DNA from: Synergistaceae bacterium
GTDB taxonomy: Bacteria > Synergistota > Synergistia > Synergistales > Aminobacteriaceae
Reading direction: 5' to 3'
Length of the DNA stretch: 9,182 bases
Assembly (NCBI GenBank): GCA_031273365.1
Contig: JAISSA010000299.1
Coordinates: 1-9,182 of the forward strand
The position numbers and the translations under genes are program-made. Within the stretch, counting starts at the first letter, position 1; each line of letters starts with the position of its first letter. The notes beneath the pieces are model-generated. The model did no database searches and had not been told where the DNA came from. It was given only the letters and a program-made list of their open reading frames with translations. This document shows positions 1 through 6,900 of this stretch, piece by piece.

Positions 1-285
1 CTCGACATGCAGCAGCACGCAGGTCATGTTTCCGCTCTTCAGAGGGATGTCGACCAGGAGGTCCACGATTCTCTGTCCCCTGTGCGCGCCGGGCACGCGC
101 AGTTCCTTATTCAGAAGAACGGGTCGTCTCCTGAGGTCGATGGCCGCGTAAAGCATTGGATAAAAAATCTCGAGGGCCGAGTACAAAAAGGACTCCAGAA
201 GCTCCTTCCACAGGAGATCGGGCCTGAACTCCGTTTTCCCTTTCTTATCAGACTCATTTTTGCGAGACGTCGTTTTGTTTGCCAT
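1..285 (-). CDS. Rpn-family recombination-promoting nuclease / putative transposase (N-terminal part, runs off left edge)
   Basis: The minus-strand frame starts at the ATG at 285-283 and stays open for 95 codons to base 1, so the gene is cut by the window edge. The first 20 residues are basic and polar. After them come a helical stretch (LLWKELLESFLYSALEIFYP, residues 24-43), an NKELRVPG segment (59-66), and RIVDLLVDIPLKSG then CVLLHVE (72-95). This order matches the Rpn / PD-(D/E)XK transposase-like family, in which an ELQ-like segment precedes 'VDLLV' and 'HVE(VQ)', and the D and E belong to the nuclease core. Family members are DNA endonucleases that promote RecA-independent recombination and are often present in many copies. 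There is no clear ribosome binding site before the ATG, but a TATAAT lies 6 bases upstream, so the mRNA may be leaderless. The next in-frame Met is residue 44, inside the conserved part, so the 285 start is preferred. The family call rests on motif recognition alone. Confidence 0.72.
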   Translation of the reverse strand, partial: MANKTTSRKNESDKKGKTEFRPDLLWKELLESFLYSALEIFYPMLYAAIDLRRRPVLLNKELRVPGAHRGQRIVDLLVDIPLKSGNMTCVLLHVE

Positions 286-291
286 GCGGCT

Positions 292-320
292 ATTATAACG
301 CATAGGTTGCACCGGAAGAA
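292..320 (-). promoter_or_regulatory. Candidate promoter of the Rpn-family gene
   Basis: On the minus strand a perfect TATAAT occupies 297-292. Seventeen bases upstream, at 320-315, is TTCTTC, a poor match to TTGACA. Transcription from this -10 would begin close to base 285, which is the A of the start codon. The -10 is convincing and the -35 is not. Confidence 0.4.
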
Positions 321-379
321 ACTGCGCCAATGCATTATTGTGTGATAGTAAAATATGCTTATCGTTCAGCCTGCCATTA

Positions 380-417
380 CGCCAGACAGGGCCACCCGAA
401 GGCGGCCCTGTCTGGCG
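380..417. repeat. Perfect 14-bp inverted repeat / hairpin
   Basis: CGCCAGACAGGGCC (380-393) is followed after 10 bases by its exact reverse complement GGCCCTGTCTGGCG (404-417). Inside the loop, CC-CGAA-GG (395-402) could add two more pairs beyond one A.C mismatch. There is no T-run on either side, so it does not look like a standard intrinsic terminator. It could be a palindromic repeat, a protein-binding site or an mRNA structure. Confidence 0.75.
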
Positions 418-520
418 CGACGTTTCGCCCTTACCCGCTGTCGAAATCAAAGGCCTGAAGCTGGAATGGCTGAACGCGGCCTGTTCATATCCGGTCCGTG
501 AGATATCCGGCCCGCGGCGT

Positions 521-549
521 TTGACATCGCTTCGTTCGGGAACTAACAT
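521..549 (+). promoter_or_regulatory. sigma70-type promoter of the thioredoxin-fold gene
   Basis: A perfect TTGACA at 521-526 is followed by a 17-base spacer and TAACAT (544-549), which matches four of six TATAAT positions. Transcription would start near 556. This gives a leader of about 64 bases before the ATG at 620. An 8-bp direct repeat ATATCCGG (487-494 and 503-510) lies just upstream of the -35 box. Confidence 0.6.
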
Positions 550-555
550 GTAAAA

Positions 556-596
556 ATCGGGAAGCCCGGCCGTGCCGTTCAGGCCCCGCTCCCGAT
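556..596 (+). promoter_or_regulatory. 5' leader hairpin of the redox gene
   Basis: ATCGGGA (556-562) and TCCCGAT (590-596) form the outer stem. GC (564-565) can pair with GC (588-589), and GGCC (568-571) with GGCC (582-585). The hairpin begins almost exactly at the inferred transcription start and ends before the ribosome binding site, so it could protect the 5' end of the mRNA. It does not resemble a riboswitch that I know. Confidence 0.4.
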
Positions 597-603
597 CGAT
601 CAC

Positions 604-611
604 AGGGGAGG
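604..611 (+). promoter_or_regulatory. Ribosome binding site that decides the redox gene start
   Basis: AGGGGAGG ends 8 bases before the ATG at 620 but only 2 bases before the in-frame ATG at 614. The spacing therefore favours 620. The further upstream GTG at 572 lies inside the leader hairpin and has no comparable site. Confidence 0.65.
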
Positions 612-619
612 TTATGTCA

Positions 620-880
620 ATGAAGGAAATCAGGATGTTCCTGATGGAGTCGTGCCCGCACTGCAAAAAGGCCCTCGGGCTGATGGAGGAGCTTTTTGCC
701 GCTCACCCCGAGTACAAAGAAATTCCGCTCAAAAAGATCGACGAGACCCGTGAGCCGGACTACGCGGCGAAGTTCGATTACTACTACGTGCCGACCTTCT
801 ACGTCGGCGACGAAAAGCTGCACGAAGGCGTCCCCTCGCCCGAAGCGATAGAGAAGGTGTTCGCGGAGGCGGCAAAGTAA
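620..880 (+). CDS. Small thioredoxin/glutaredoxin-fold protein with CPHC active site
   Basis: This 86-residue cytoplasmic protein has no signal peptide or membrane segment. It begins with a short beta strand (KEIRMFLM) leading into the redox motif CPHC at residues 12-15. A helix follows, then a second strand with 'IPLKKIDE', and then 'YYVPTFYVGDEKLHEG', where Pro58 is the cis-proline that packs against the active site in this fold. The length and topology fit glutaredoxin-like or NrdH-like thioredoxin-fold proteins. The expected role is dithiol/disulfide exchange on protein or small-molecule partners. The substrate cannot be read from sequence; CPHC is also found in DsbA-type proteins, but those are larger and exported. 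The gene has its own promoter and ribosome binding site, is followed by a terminator-like hairpin, and converges on hldE, so it appears monocistronic. Confidence 0.85.
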   Translation: MKEIRMFLMESCPHCKKALGLMEELFAAHPEYKEIPLKKIDETREPDYAAKFDYYYVPTFYVGDEKLHEGVPSPEAIEKVFAEAAK

Positions 881-885
881 GACAT

Positions 886-936
886 GGGGCCCCGCCCCAA
901 ACCCCGCTCAGGGGCCGAAGGCCCCTGAGAACCCCG
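886..936. repeat. GC-rich double-hairpin dispersed repeat, copy 1
   Basis: The layout is a GGGGC...GCCCC mini-stem (886-898), then ACCCCG, then the stem CTCAGGGGCC-GAA-GGCCCCTGAG (907-929), then ACCCCG, followed by a T-run. Copy 2 near 3855 has the same order of blocks. The right part of this copy lies inside the 3' end of hldE and supplies its stop codon (908-910). Confidence 0.7.
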
Positions 937-943
937 TTTTTTC
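907..943 (+). terminator. Intrinsic terminator of the thioredoxin-fold gene
   Basis: A 10-bp perfect stem, CTCAGGGGCC / GGCCCCTGAG with a GAA loop, is followed by AACCCCG and six T (937-942). GGGG at 886-889 can also pair with CCCC at 932-935, which would place the T-run directly at the base of an extended stem. In the opposite direction the hairpin has no T-run, so it is a clear terminator only for the plus-strand gene. Confidence 0.55.
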
Positions 944-2383
944 GATGATCGCCGTCGTAGACAGGCCGTCCACAAGGGGCAGGATGACGACCTCATCGAC
1001 GAATTCACGCCCCGGCAGCTCCCCGACGCGGTAATCCCCGCCCTTGGCCAGGACGTGGGGGCGCAGCTCGGACAGCAGGGAGGCAGGGGTATCCTCGTCG
1101 AAGACAACCACCAGGTCCACGACCCTGAGCGCGGCCAGAAGACGCGCGCGGTTTTCCTCTCCGTTGACGGGACGCCCCGCGCCCTTCAGCGCACGGACGG
1201 ATCGGTCGCTGTTCAGCCCGACGATCAGACGGTCGCCCAGGCCCCTTGCCCGCTCCAGACTGTCGACGTGGCCGGCGTGCAAAATGTCGAAACATCCGTT
1301 GGTGAAGACGACGCGATACCCCTGCTTCTTCCAGTCTCCGCAGGTGCGCACGGCCGTCTGTCGCGATGCCGCGCGCAAAAAGCGGGGAGGATCGCAGATT
1401 TCATCGTGCCCGCAGAGTTCCTCCAGCAGCTCGGCGGCGCTTATCGGCCAGGTCCCCGAGCGCGTCACCACGATCTGAGCCGCCTCGTTGGCGAACCGGG
1501 AGGCTTCTTCCATGGGAAAACCCGCCGCGACGCACGCGGCAAGGGACGCTATGACGGTGTCGCCCGCGCCGCTGACGTCGAAGACCTCGACGGGGCGAGC
1601 GCCCATGTGGACCGCGCCGTCCGCGCCGATCAGCGTCATTCCGTGCGCCGAGCGCGTGACGAGCAGCCATTCCATTTGAGATGCCCTTCGTACGCTCTCT
1701 CCGACCCGGACGACGGTGCCGTCTTCGTTGGGGACCGGAGCGCCCCACACGGCGGCGAGTTCCGAGAGGTTGGGCGTGGCGATCGTCGCCCCCCGGTACC
1801 TGCTCCAGTCGCTGCCCCGCGGGTCGACGAACGTCGGGACGCCCCGTTCCCGCGCCGCGTCGATCGCCGCCCCGCAAAGCGACGCCGTACAGAACCCCAG
1901 ACCGTAATCGGAGAGGACCACCGCGCCGACTTTATCTCCGTCGAGAATTTCCCTCAGTCGCCGCACGGCGTCCGCGGCGGTTCGGTCGTCCAGAGGGTCC
2001 GTGGTCTCGTGGTCGAACCGGGCTACCTGCTGCCCTCCGCATATCAGGCGGGTCTTGGTCAGGGTGGGGGAGGGACGCCTGAAGAGCCTCGCCTCGACTC
2101 CTCTTTCGTCCAGGTGGCGACGCAGGCACAGACCGCTCTCGTCCTCCCCCGCGCTGCCTATCAGAGAGGCGCGGCAGCCCAGGCCTCTCAGGTTCGCCGC
2201 GACGTTGCCCGCACCCCCCAGGTTGTCCGTCGCGCCGTTGCAGACGACGACGGGAATGGGCGCCTCCCGCGAGACGCGCGACGTGGCGCCCAGAAGGTAA
2301 CGGTCGAGCACGACGTCGCCCAGAATCACGACGTTCAGCTCCGCCATGCGCCCTGCGCGCAGAAAATCCAGGGGGCCGGACAT
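908..2383 (-). CDS. hldE: Bifunctional heptose-7-phosphate kinase / heptose-1-phosphate nucleotidyltransferase
   Basis: HldE (RfaE) has two activities in making activated heptose for the LPS inner core: a kinase forms heptose 1,7-bisphosphate, and a nucleotidyltransferase adds the nucleotide to heptose 1-phosphate. The 491 residues compare with about 477 in E. coli. The N-terminal ribokinase (PfkB) domain shows GGAGNVAANL (56-65), DPRG (187-190), TPNLSE (203-208) and DVSGAGDT (269-276), with catalytic Asp275. The C-terminal domain (about 357-482) shows TNGCFDILHAGH, containing the HxGH nucleotide-binding motif (369-372), then GRPVNGEENR, LAKGGDY and LSTTAII. The ATG overlaps the ugd stop by one base and has no good ribosome binding site, which suggests translational coupling; the Met at residue 13 (2347) is an alternative start. 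Two oddities: the segment usually written SDYxKG reads SDYGLG, and the last residues are encoded by a dispersed repeat. Confidence 0.93.
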   Translation of the reverse strand: MSGPLDFLRAGRMAELNVVILGDVVLDRYLLGATSRVSREAPIPVVVCNGATDNLGGAGNVAANLRGLGCRASLIGSAGEDESGLCLRRHLDERGVEARLFRRPSPTLTKTRLICGGQQVARFDHETTDPLDDRTAADAVRRLREILDGDKVGAVVLSDYGLGFCTASLCGAAIDAARERGVPTFVDPRGSDWSRYRGATIATPNLSELAAVWGAPVPNEDGTVVRVGESVRRASQMEWLLVTRSAHGMTLIGADGAVHMGARPVEVFDVSGAGDTVIASLAACVAAGFPMEEASRFANEAAQIVVTRSGTWPISAAELLEELCGHDEICDPPRFLRAASRQTAVRTCGDWKKQGYRVVFTNGCFDILHAGHVDSLERARGLGDRLIVGLNSDRSVRALKGAGRPVNGEENRARLLAALRVVDLVVVFDEDTPASLLSELRPHVLAKGGDYRVGELPGREFVDEVVILPLVDGLSTTAIIEKTGFSGAFGP

Positions 2384-3711
2384 TAAACGGATGGGCGGCC
2401 GATGGAGTAGTAGTGAAATCCCCGACGCTTCATCTCGGACAGGGAGTACAGGTTACGCCCGTCCACGATGACCGGTTCCCGCAGAAGACGTCGGATGCGC
2501 TCGAAGTCCGGCTGTTTGTAAATGTCCCACTCCGTCGCCACCACGAGCGCGTCGGCCCCGTTGACGGCGTCGTAGGGATCGTAGACGTAAAGCAGCCCCT
2601 GATGGTCGCCCAGCACCTCGCGCGTTTCCTCGATCGCGCGGGGATCATGGGCCTGAACGCGCACGCCCGCCTCCAGAAGCCTGCGAATCAGCGTCTGGGC
2701 CGGCGCTTCGCGCGTGTCGGATGTTTTCGGCTTGAACGCCAGTCCCCATATGGCGACGGTGCGCCCCCGCAGTCCGTCTCCGTCGCTGAAGCGGGCGGCG
2801 AGCTTTTCGTAGAGAACCTCCTTTTGCCGGCGGTTGACCTCGTCGACGGCGGTCAAAATCTGTGAGACGTAACCGGACGCGGCGGCAAAATCGCGTATGG
2901 CCCGGACGTCCTTCGGGAAGCAGGAGCCGCCGTAACCGCAGCCCGCGTACAGGAATTTGCTGCCGATCCGCGTGTCGAGCGCCATGGCGTTACGAACGCT
3001 GTCGACGTTGGCGCCCACGCGCTCGCAGATGTTCGCCATCTCGTTCATGAAGGAGATGCGCGTCGCCAGCATGGCGTTGGCCGCGTACTTCGTCATTTCC
3101 GCGGAGGCGATATCCATGAAGAGGACCTTTTCGGGCTCGAGAAAGGAGTAAAGCTCCCTCATTTTCGAGACGACCTCGGGGGCATTCGCGCCGACGACCA
3201 CCCGATCCGGCTCGACAAAGTCCCGAACCGCCGCGCCCTCGCGCAGAAATTCAGGGTTCGAGGCCATGTCCGGAAGAACGTCGAGACCTCGCTTTTTCAG
3301 CTCCTCGGTCACCCACGCCTCTACTTTGACGTTTGTGCCCACCGGAACGGTGGACTTGACGATGACCAGCAGAGCGCCTTCCATGAAGCGTCCGATATCG
3401 CGCGAGGCGGACTCCACAAATTTCAGGTCCGCGCTGCCGTCCGCGGCGGAGGGCGTTCCCACACAGATGAAACACGCCTCTGCCCCGTCGAGGGCGGGCG
3501 CCAGACGCGGGGAAAACGACAGCCGCCCCTCCGCCATGTTGCGCGTCATCATCTCGGAAAGCCCAGGCTCGTAAAATGGGACCTTTCCCCCGTTCAACAT
3601 CTCGATTTTTCTTTCGTCCGTGTCCACGCAGGCCACCGCGTTTCCAAAACGCGCCAGGCACGTTCCGGTCACCAGCCCGACGTAACCCGAACCGATAATT
3701 GCCAGTTTCAT
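2383..3711 (-). CDS. ugd: UDP-glucose 6-dehydrogenase
   Basis: Ugd oxidises UDP-glucose twice, with two NAD+, to UDP-glucuronate, a precursor of acidic LPS, capsule or exopolysaccharide sugars. It acts in the cytoplasm. The 442-residue length is normal. The N-terminal Rossmann fold has GSGYVGLVTG (7-16) with an acidic CVDTD end of strand 2. FICVGTP (81-87), KSTVPVGT (119-126) and SNPEFLREG (151-159) follow. The central helix has EMTKYAANAM, with Lys208 and Asn212 as the conserved pair. The catalytic cysteine lies in GYGGSCFPKD (Cys264). The C-terminal UDP-binding domain begins near GLAFKPKTSDTRE. AAGGAG (3726-3721) lies 9 bases before the ATG and supports this start. The stop shares one base with the hldE start, so the two form an operon. 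Confidence 0.95.
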   Translation of the reverse strand: MKLAIIGSGYVGLVTGTCLARFGNAVACVDTDERKIEMLNGGKVPFYEPGLSEMMTRNMAEGRLSFSPRLAPALDGAEACFICVGTPSAADGSADLKFVESASRDIGRFMEGALLVIVKSTVPVGTNVKVEAWVTEELKKRGLDVLPDMASNPEFLREGAAVRDFVEPDRVVVGANAPEVVSKMRELYSFLEPEKVLFMDIASAEMTKYAANAMLATRISFMNEMANICERVGANVDSVRNAMALDTRIGSKFLYAGCGYGGSCFPKDVRAIRDFAAASGYVSQILTAVDEVNRRQKEVLYEKLAARFSDGDGLRGRTVAIWGLAFKPKTSDTREAPAQTLIRRLLEAGVRVQAHDPRAIEETREVLGDHQGLLYVYDPYDAVNGADALVVATEWDIYKQPDFERIRRLLREPVIVDGRNLYSLSEMKRRGFHYYSIGRPSV

Positions 3712-3720
3712 TTACGCTCG

Positions 3721-3726
3721 CTCCTT
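3721..3726 (-). promoter_or_regulatory. Ribosome binding site of ugd
   Basis: The minus strand reads AAGGAG here, 9 bases before the ugd ATG at 3711. It is the only clear Shine-Dalgarno site of the ugd-hldE pair, which fits hldE being translated by coupling. Confidence 0.65.
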
Positions 3727-3780
3727 AAGTATCCCCGCCCGAAACGATCTTCGGGCCACGGAATTATGTATTACGGCTCA

Positions 3781-3809
3781 ATTCTATCATCACAGGCCAA
3801 TTCCATGAA
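3781..3809 (-). promoter_or_regulatory. Candidate promoter of ugd-hldE
   Basis: On the minus strand TAGAAT (3786-3781) matches five of six -10 positions. Seventeen bases upstream is TTCATG (3809-3804), which matches only three of six -35 positions. Transcription would begin near 3774, giving a leader of about 60 bases. The weak -35 lies inside a perfect palindrome, which could be the site of an activator or repressor. Confidence 0.4.
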
Positions 3810-3812
3810 TTG
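3798..3812. promoter_or_regulatory. Perfect 15-bp palindrome, possible operator
   Basis: CAATTC-CAT-GAATTG is a perfect 6+6 inverted repeat with a 3-base centre. It covers the -35 region of the candidate ugd promoter. Short palindromes like this are typical of dimeric helix-turn-helix regulators, but no regulator gene is nearby in the window and a single copy could be chance. Confidence 0.35.
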
Positions 3813-3846
3813 CAGGGGAAGGAAAACCAAGGTCGACAGCTTAAGC

Positions 3847-3867
3847 AAAACCGCGGGGCGCCGCCCC
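3847..3867 (-). terminator. Possible terminator of addB-addA
   Basis: Read on the minus strand, the GGGGC-GGC-GCCCC stem (3867-3855) is followed by GCGGTTTTGC. Four T are few for an intrinsic terminator, but the element lies about 85 bases after the addA stop and before the ugd promoter, with a second hairpin just ahead of it. Confidence 0.35.
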
Positions 3868-3899
3868 ACACCCCGCAGGGGACGAGTCCCCTGACCCCG
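3855..3899. repeat. GC-rich double-hairpin dispersed repeat, copy 2
   Basis: The blocks are GGGGCGCCGCCCC (3855-3867), ACACCCCGC, the stem CAGGGGAC-GA-GTCCCCTG (3876-3893), then ACCCCGG and TAATTTTTTC. The layout is the same as copy 1 at 886-936 and in the same orientation, with changes in the loop and compensating changes in the stem. Such compensation suggests the fold, not the exact sequence, is conserved. Confidence 0.7.
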
Positions 3900-3950
3900 G
3901 TAATTTTTTCATTTTTTCTCTTTTTCTGTTGAAATCAATTTTTCCAATTT

Positions 3951-6900
3951 CTACCTCTCTCTGTTTTCGCATCCTTTTTTCCAGGGGCAGAATCGGCAGT
4001 GTTCCCGCCTCGGGACCCAGGGGCCCTGCGCCGCGATTTGCGCCGCGGCCTGAATTTGTGTTTCCATCGTCGTCCAGTCGTCGTCTTTGCCAAAGCTGCG
4101 GGCGTCGCCGGGACGGCCGCCTTCGCGCAGAAAGACCAGTCCCACGTCGACCCCCTCGAACGGAAGTTCCCGCTTTTCCGCCAAAAGCTTCACGACCAGC
4201 GCGTAAAACCCGAGCTGCGCGCGGTACAGTTCTCCCGGCGCGTTGTCCGACAGCGTGATTTTATAATCCCGAACGTGCCACTGGCCGTCTTCCCGCCACA
4301 GCGCGTCGATCGCCCCGACGAGGTCCAGATCGCCGAGCGAGACGCAAAACGCGGACTCTCTTTGAAGAACGTCGTTCCGCGCCGCCTCCGTCAAAGCCTG
4401 GCCCTCCCCGGACCGGGAGAAGTCGCCGAGCCAGGACTTCAGAGTCGCCCTGTTCCGCGCGTCCCGCCACGTGTCGCGCAGAAACGCCGGAAGACGAAGG
4501 ACGACGGCCGGCGTCCGTCCAGCCGTTGCCGAATCGTCCAGCCAGGCGTCGAGCGATTCCGGGTTCATGTCCCACCCGGCCAGAATGTGATGCGCCAGCG
4601 TCCCCAGCAGGGAACCCCCTGGGACGTCGTCGGGCGCGTCGGGGCTTTCCCATCGCAGGTCCAGCCCCTGACGATGACGCCGCCGCCAGGCGAAGGGACA
4701 CCACTCGAAAAGAGCATATGACGTCGCCGAAAGGCTCGACAGCACAATATTTTCCGTCCCCGGCAGCGAAAGCCGATCGGAAAATTTCCGGCCGTCAGAA
4801 GCCGACGCCGCGAGGTCGGAAATCCCGCCGACGTCGGCCCGGGACGGGGGCGTTTCTTCCGCGTCCTCTTCCGCCCACGCCAGGGGAGCGCCCTCCAGGT
4901 CGAATCGGCCACAGCCCCGTTCCTCCGCCAGCCAGTCGAGAGTCCACTCCAGCCAGCTCTCCTTTTTCACGCTTCGCTCGCCTTTGTTGTTTTCGGAGAC
5001 GACGCCGCACAGGATCAGCGCGTCCCGGGCGCGCGTCGCCGCGACGTAGAACAGGCGGGCGCTTTCCTCCAGCTCGCTTTGGGCCTCCAGCGCCCGCTCC
5101 CATTTTAAAGAGCGTGGGGCCTCTTCCCCGCCATCTTCGTCGTTTCCGGGAACCTTCATCATGTCCGGGACGTCCGAAAATACGACGCCCATCGTTTTGG
5201 ACGGGGCCACGGACGTGCGCGGCGCGCTTCCGGGCCCTCGATTCATCTGCATGACGGCGACGACGGGAAACTCCAGCCCCTTGGCCCCGTGTACGGTGAG
5301 GACGCGCACGGCGTCGGCGTCCTCGTCCATCCACTTCGGTTCCTCGACGGGCTGTTGCGCGCGCAGGGCCCCGTCCAGCCACTGGGCGCAGCCGGCGAGG
5401 CTCGGAGAGATCCCGCTTTCGTACCCGGCCGCCACCGTTACCGCCCGGTTGACGTTGCTGAGGACCCGCAGACGCTGAGCGGCGCTGAACGCGGCGAGCC
5501 ACGTCCTGTCCTCCAGAAGGTGCGACAGCAGCGCGGAGGGTCCCTTCAGGCTTCCCAGCCGCTGGAGGCGGAACAGGCGCTCGGCGGCCTCCGGCAACTG
5601 TTCCCGCACGATGTCGAGCAGGGAGGGTACGGGCTCCGCCTTTTTTCGATCCCGCACCGCTATGGTGCGAATATTCAGGCACTCTGTCGCCGCGGTCTGC
5701 GAAACGCCGGAAAAAGGCGAGGCGAGCCAGCCTGCAAGCGCCGTTTCGTCGGCGGGAAATGCGGCTGCGCGCAGTGTGTTGACCACGTCCGTGATTTCGC
5801 CGCGCGAGAAGTAGCTGGTGCTCTTCTCAAAGGCTACGGGAACGTTCTCCTTCCCGAAGGCGGTTTCCAGAACTTCGTACTCGCCCCGGGTCGGGGTCAG
5901 GACGGCGAAATCCTTCCAGCGAACGGGACGAAGGCCTTCCCGCCTGTCCCACACCGTTCGGCCCTCCCCGACCCACCGCGAGAAGGTCTGCGCCAGCGAC
6001 CGCGCCAGTCGCTCGCGCGATTCCGCGCCCGACCGCTCCCGCCTGAGGGATAAAAGCAGGGTGAAGGGGGTGACGGTCGCCAGCTCGCGTTCCGGGGGAG
6101 AAGATTCCGGAGGGTCGAGGGGCTCGAACTTCAGACGGCTCATTCGTTCGCTCGCGCCGAGGCCGTCCTTCCAGATGTACGCGAAAAGGGAGTTGATCGG
6201 CCGAAGCAGCGTCTCCCGCGTCCTGAAGCTGACGTTCAGCGCGATGTCGCTTCCCGAAAGACGGCTTTGCAGCACGGTGTCGGCGAAAAGCGTCAGGTCG
6301 GCGTGGCGGAAGCGGTAGATGGCCTGTTTGGGGTCGCCCACGACGAACAGCTTTGCGCGTTCCTTCGCCTGAAGGGCGCGAATCATGGAGTTCTGCAGGG
6401 GATCCGTGTCCTGAAATTCGTCGATCAGGACGTGTTTGAAGCCCTTCGTCCGCTCGTCGGCGCGAATCGAACGGGCGGCGAAGCGGATCATGTCCGTGAA
6501 GGAAAGCAGGCTTCGTCGCCGTTTCGTCCCCTCCCACGTCACCCAGGCAAGGGCAAAGAGGCGCAGGAGCACGGCACGCAGGCGGCGTTCGGCCCCTATG
6601 GGAGGCGTGAGATGCGAAAATTTCGAGAGTTCGGCCCACTCCTTTCGGGCGTCGCGCCACTTTGTGACGGTCTGCCCCAGACGGTCGCCGAGCGCCCTGA
6701 AAAGCTTCGAGTTTCCCCCGGTCAGTTTTTCGCACAAATCCAGAAAAAACAGCCTTTGAACGTCGACAGCCCCGTCTCCCGCGTTCAACGGCGCGCTCCA
6801 TCGATCGAGAAGTTCGGCCAGAGGGATGACGGGATTTTCCCGTTTTGCGGGCTCCTTTTTTGAGGCCTTCTCTTTTAAAACCTTTTCTCGCGCCTCGACG

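Larger units (their letters stand above)
286..619. other. Gene-free region between the divergent Rpn-family and redox genes
   Basis: These 334 bp separate two divergently read genes. The left part holds the promoter-like TATAAT of the minus-strand gene, then a perfect 14-bp stem hairpin (380-417). The right part holds an 8-bp direct repeat (487-494 and 503-510), a TTGACA-17-TAACAT promoter and a hairpin-forming leader. A plus-strand frame covers 338-553, but it has no ribosome binding site and its product is not recognisable. I see no convincing gene here. Confidence 0.6.
3712..3950. other. Intergenic region between addA and ugd
   Basis: These 239 bp hold, from right to left, a pyrimidine-rich AT stretch on the plus strand (about 3901-3950, runs of six T), the second double-hairpin repeat (3855-3899), the palindrome and candidate promoter of ugd, and its ribosome binding site. 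No coding frame is supported. Confidence 0.6.

Noticed and set aside
7..345. 112-codon plus-strand frame at the left edge
   Set aside because: The opposite strand encodes a recognisable Rpn-family N-terminus with the conserved VDLLV...HVE segment, so this is its antisense shadow.
338..553. 71-codon plus-strand frame in the left intergenic region
   Set aside because: It runs through the 14-bp hairpin and the promoter of the next gene, has no ribosome binding site, and its product is unrecognisable.
572..619. Extended N-terminus of the redox gene from the GTG at 572
   Set aside because: It would add basic residues from inside the leader hairpin. The strong AGGGGAGG is correctly spaced only for the ATG at 620.
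1055..2386. 443-codon open frame on the plus strand opposite hldE
   Set aside because: It is exactly antisense to a clearly identified gene, has no recognisable domain and an Arg/Pro/Gly-rich composition typical of the shadow of a GC-rich gene.
3901..3950. T-rich stretch as a terminator T-run for a minus-strand gene
   Set aside because: The T-runs are on the plus strand, so for the leftward addA transcript they are A-runs and cannot act as a terminator tail.
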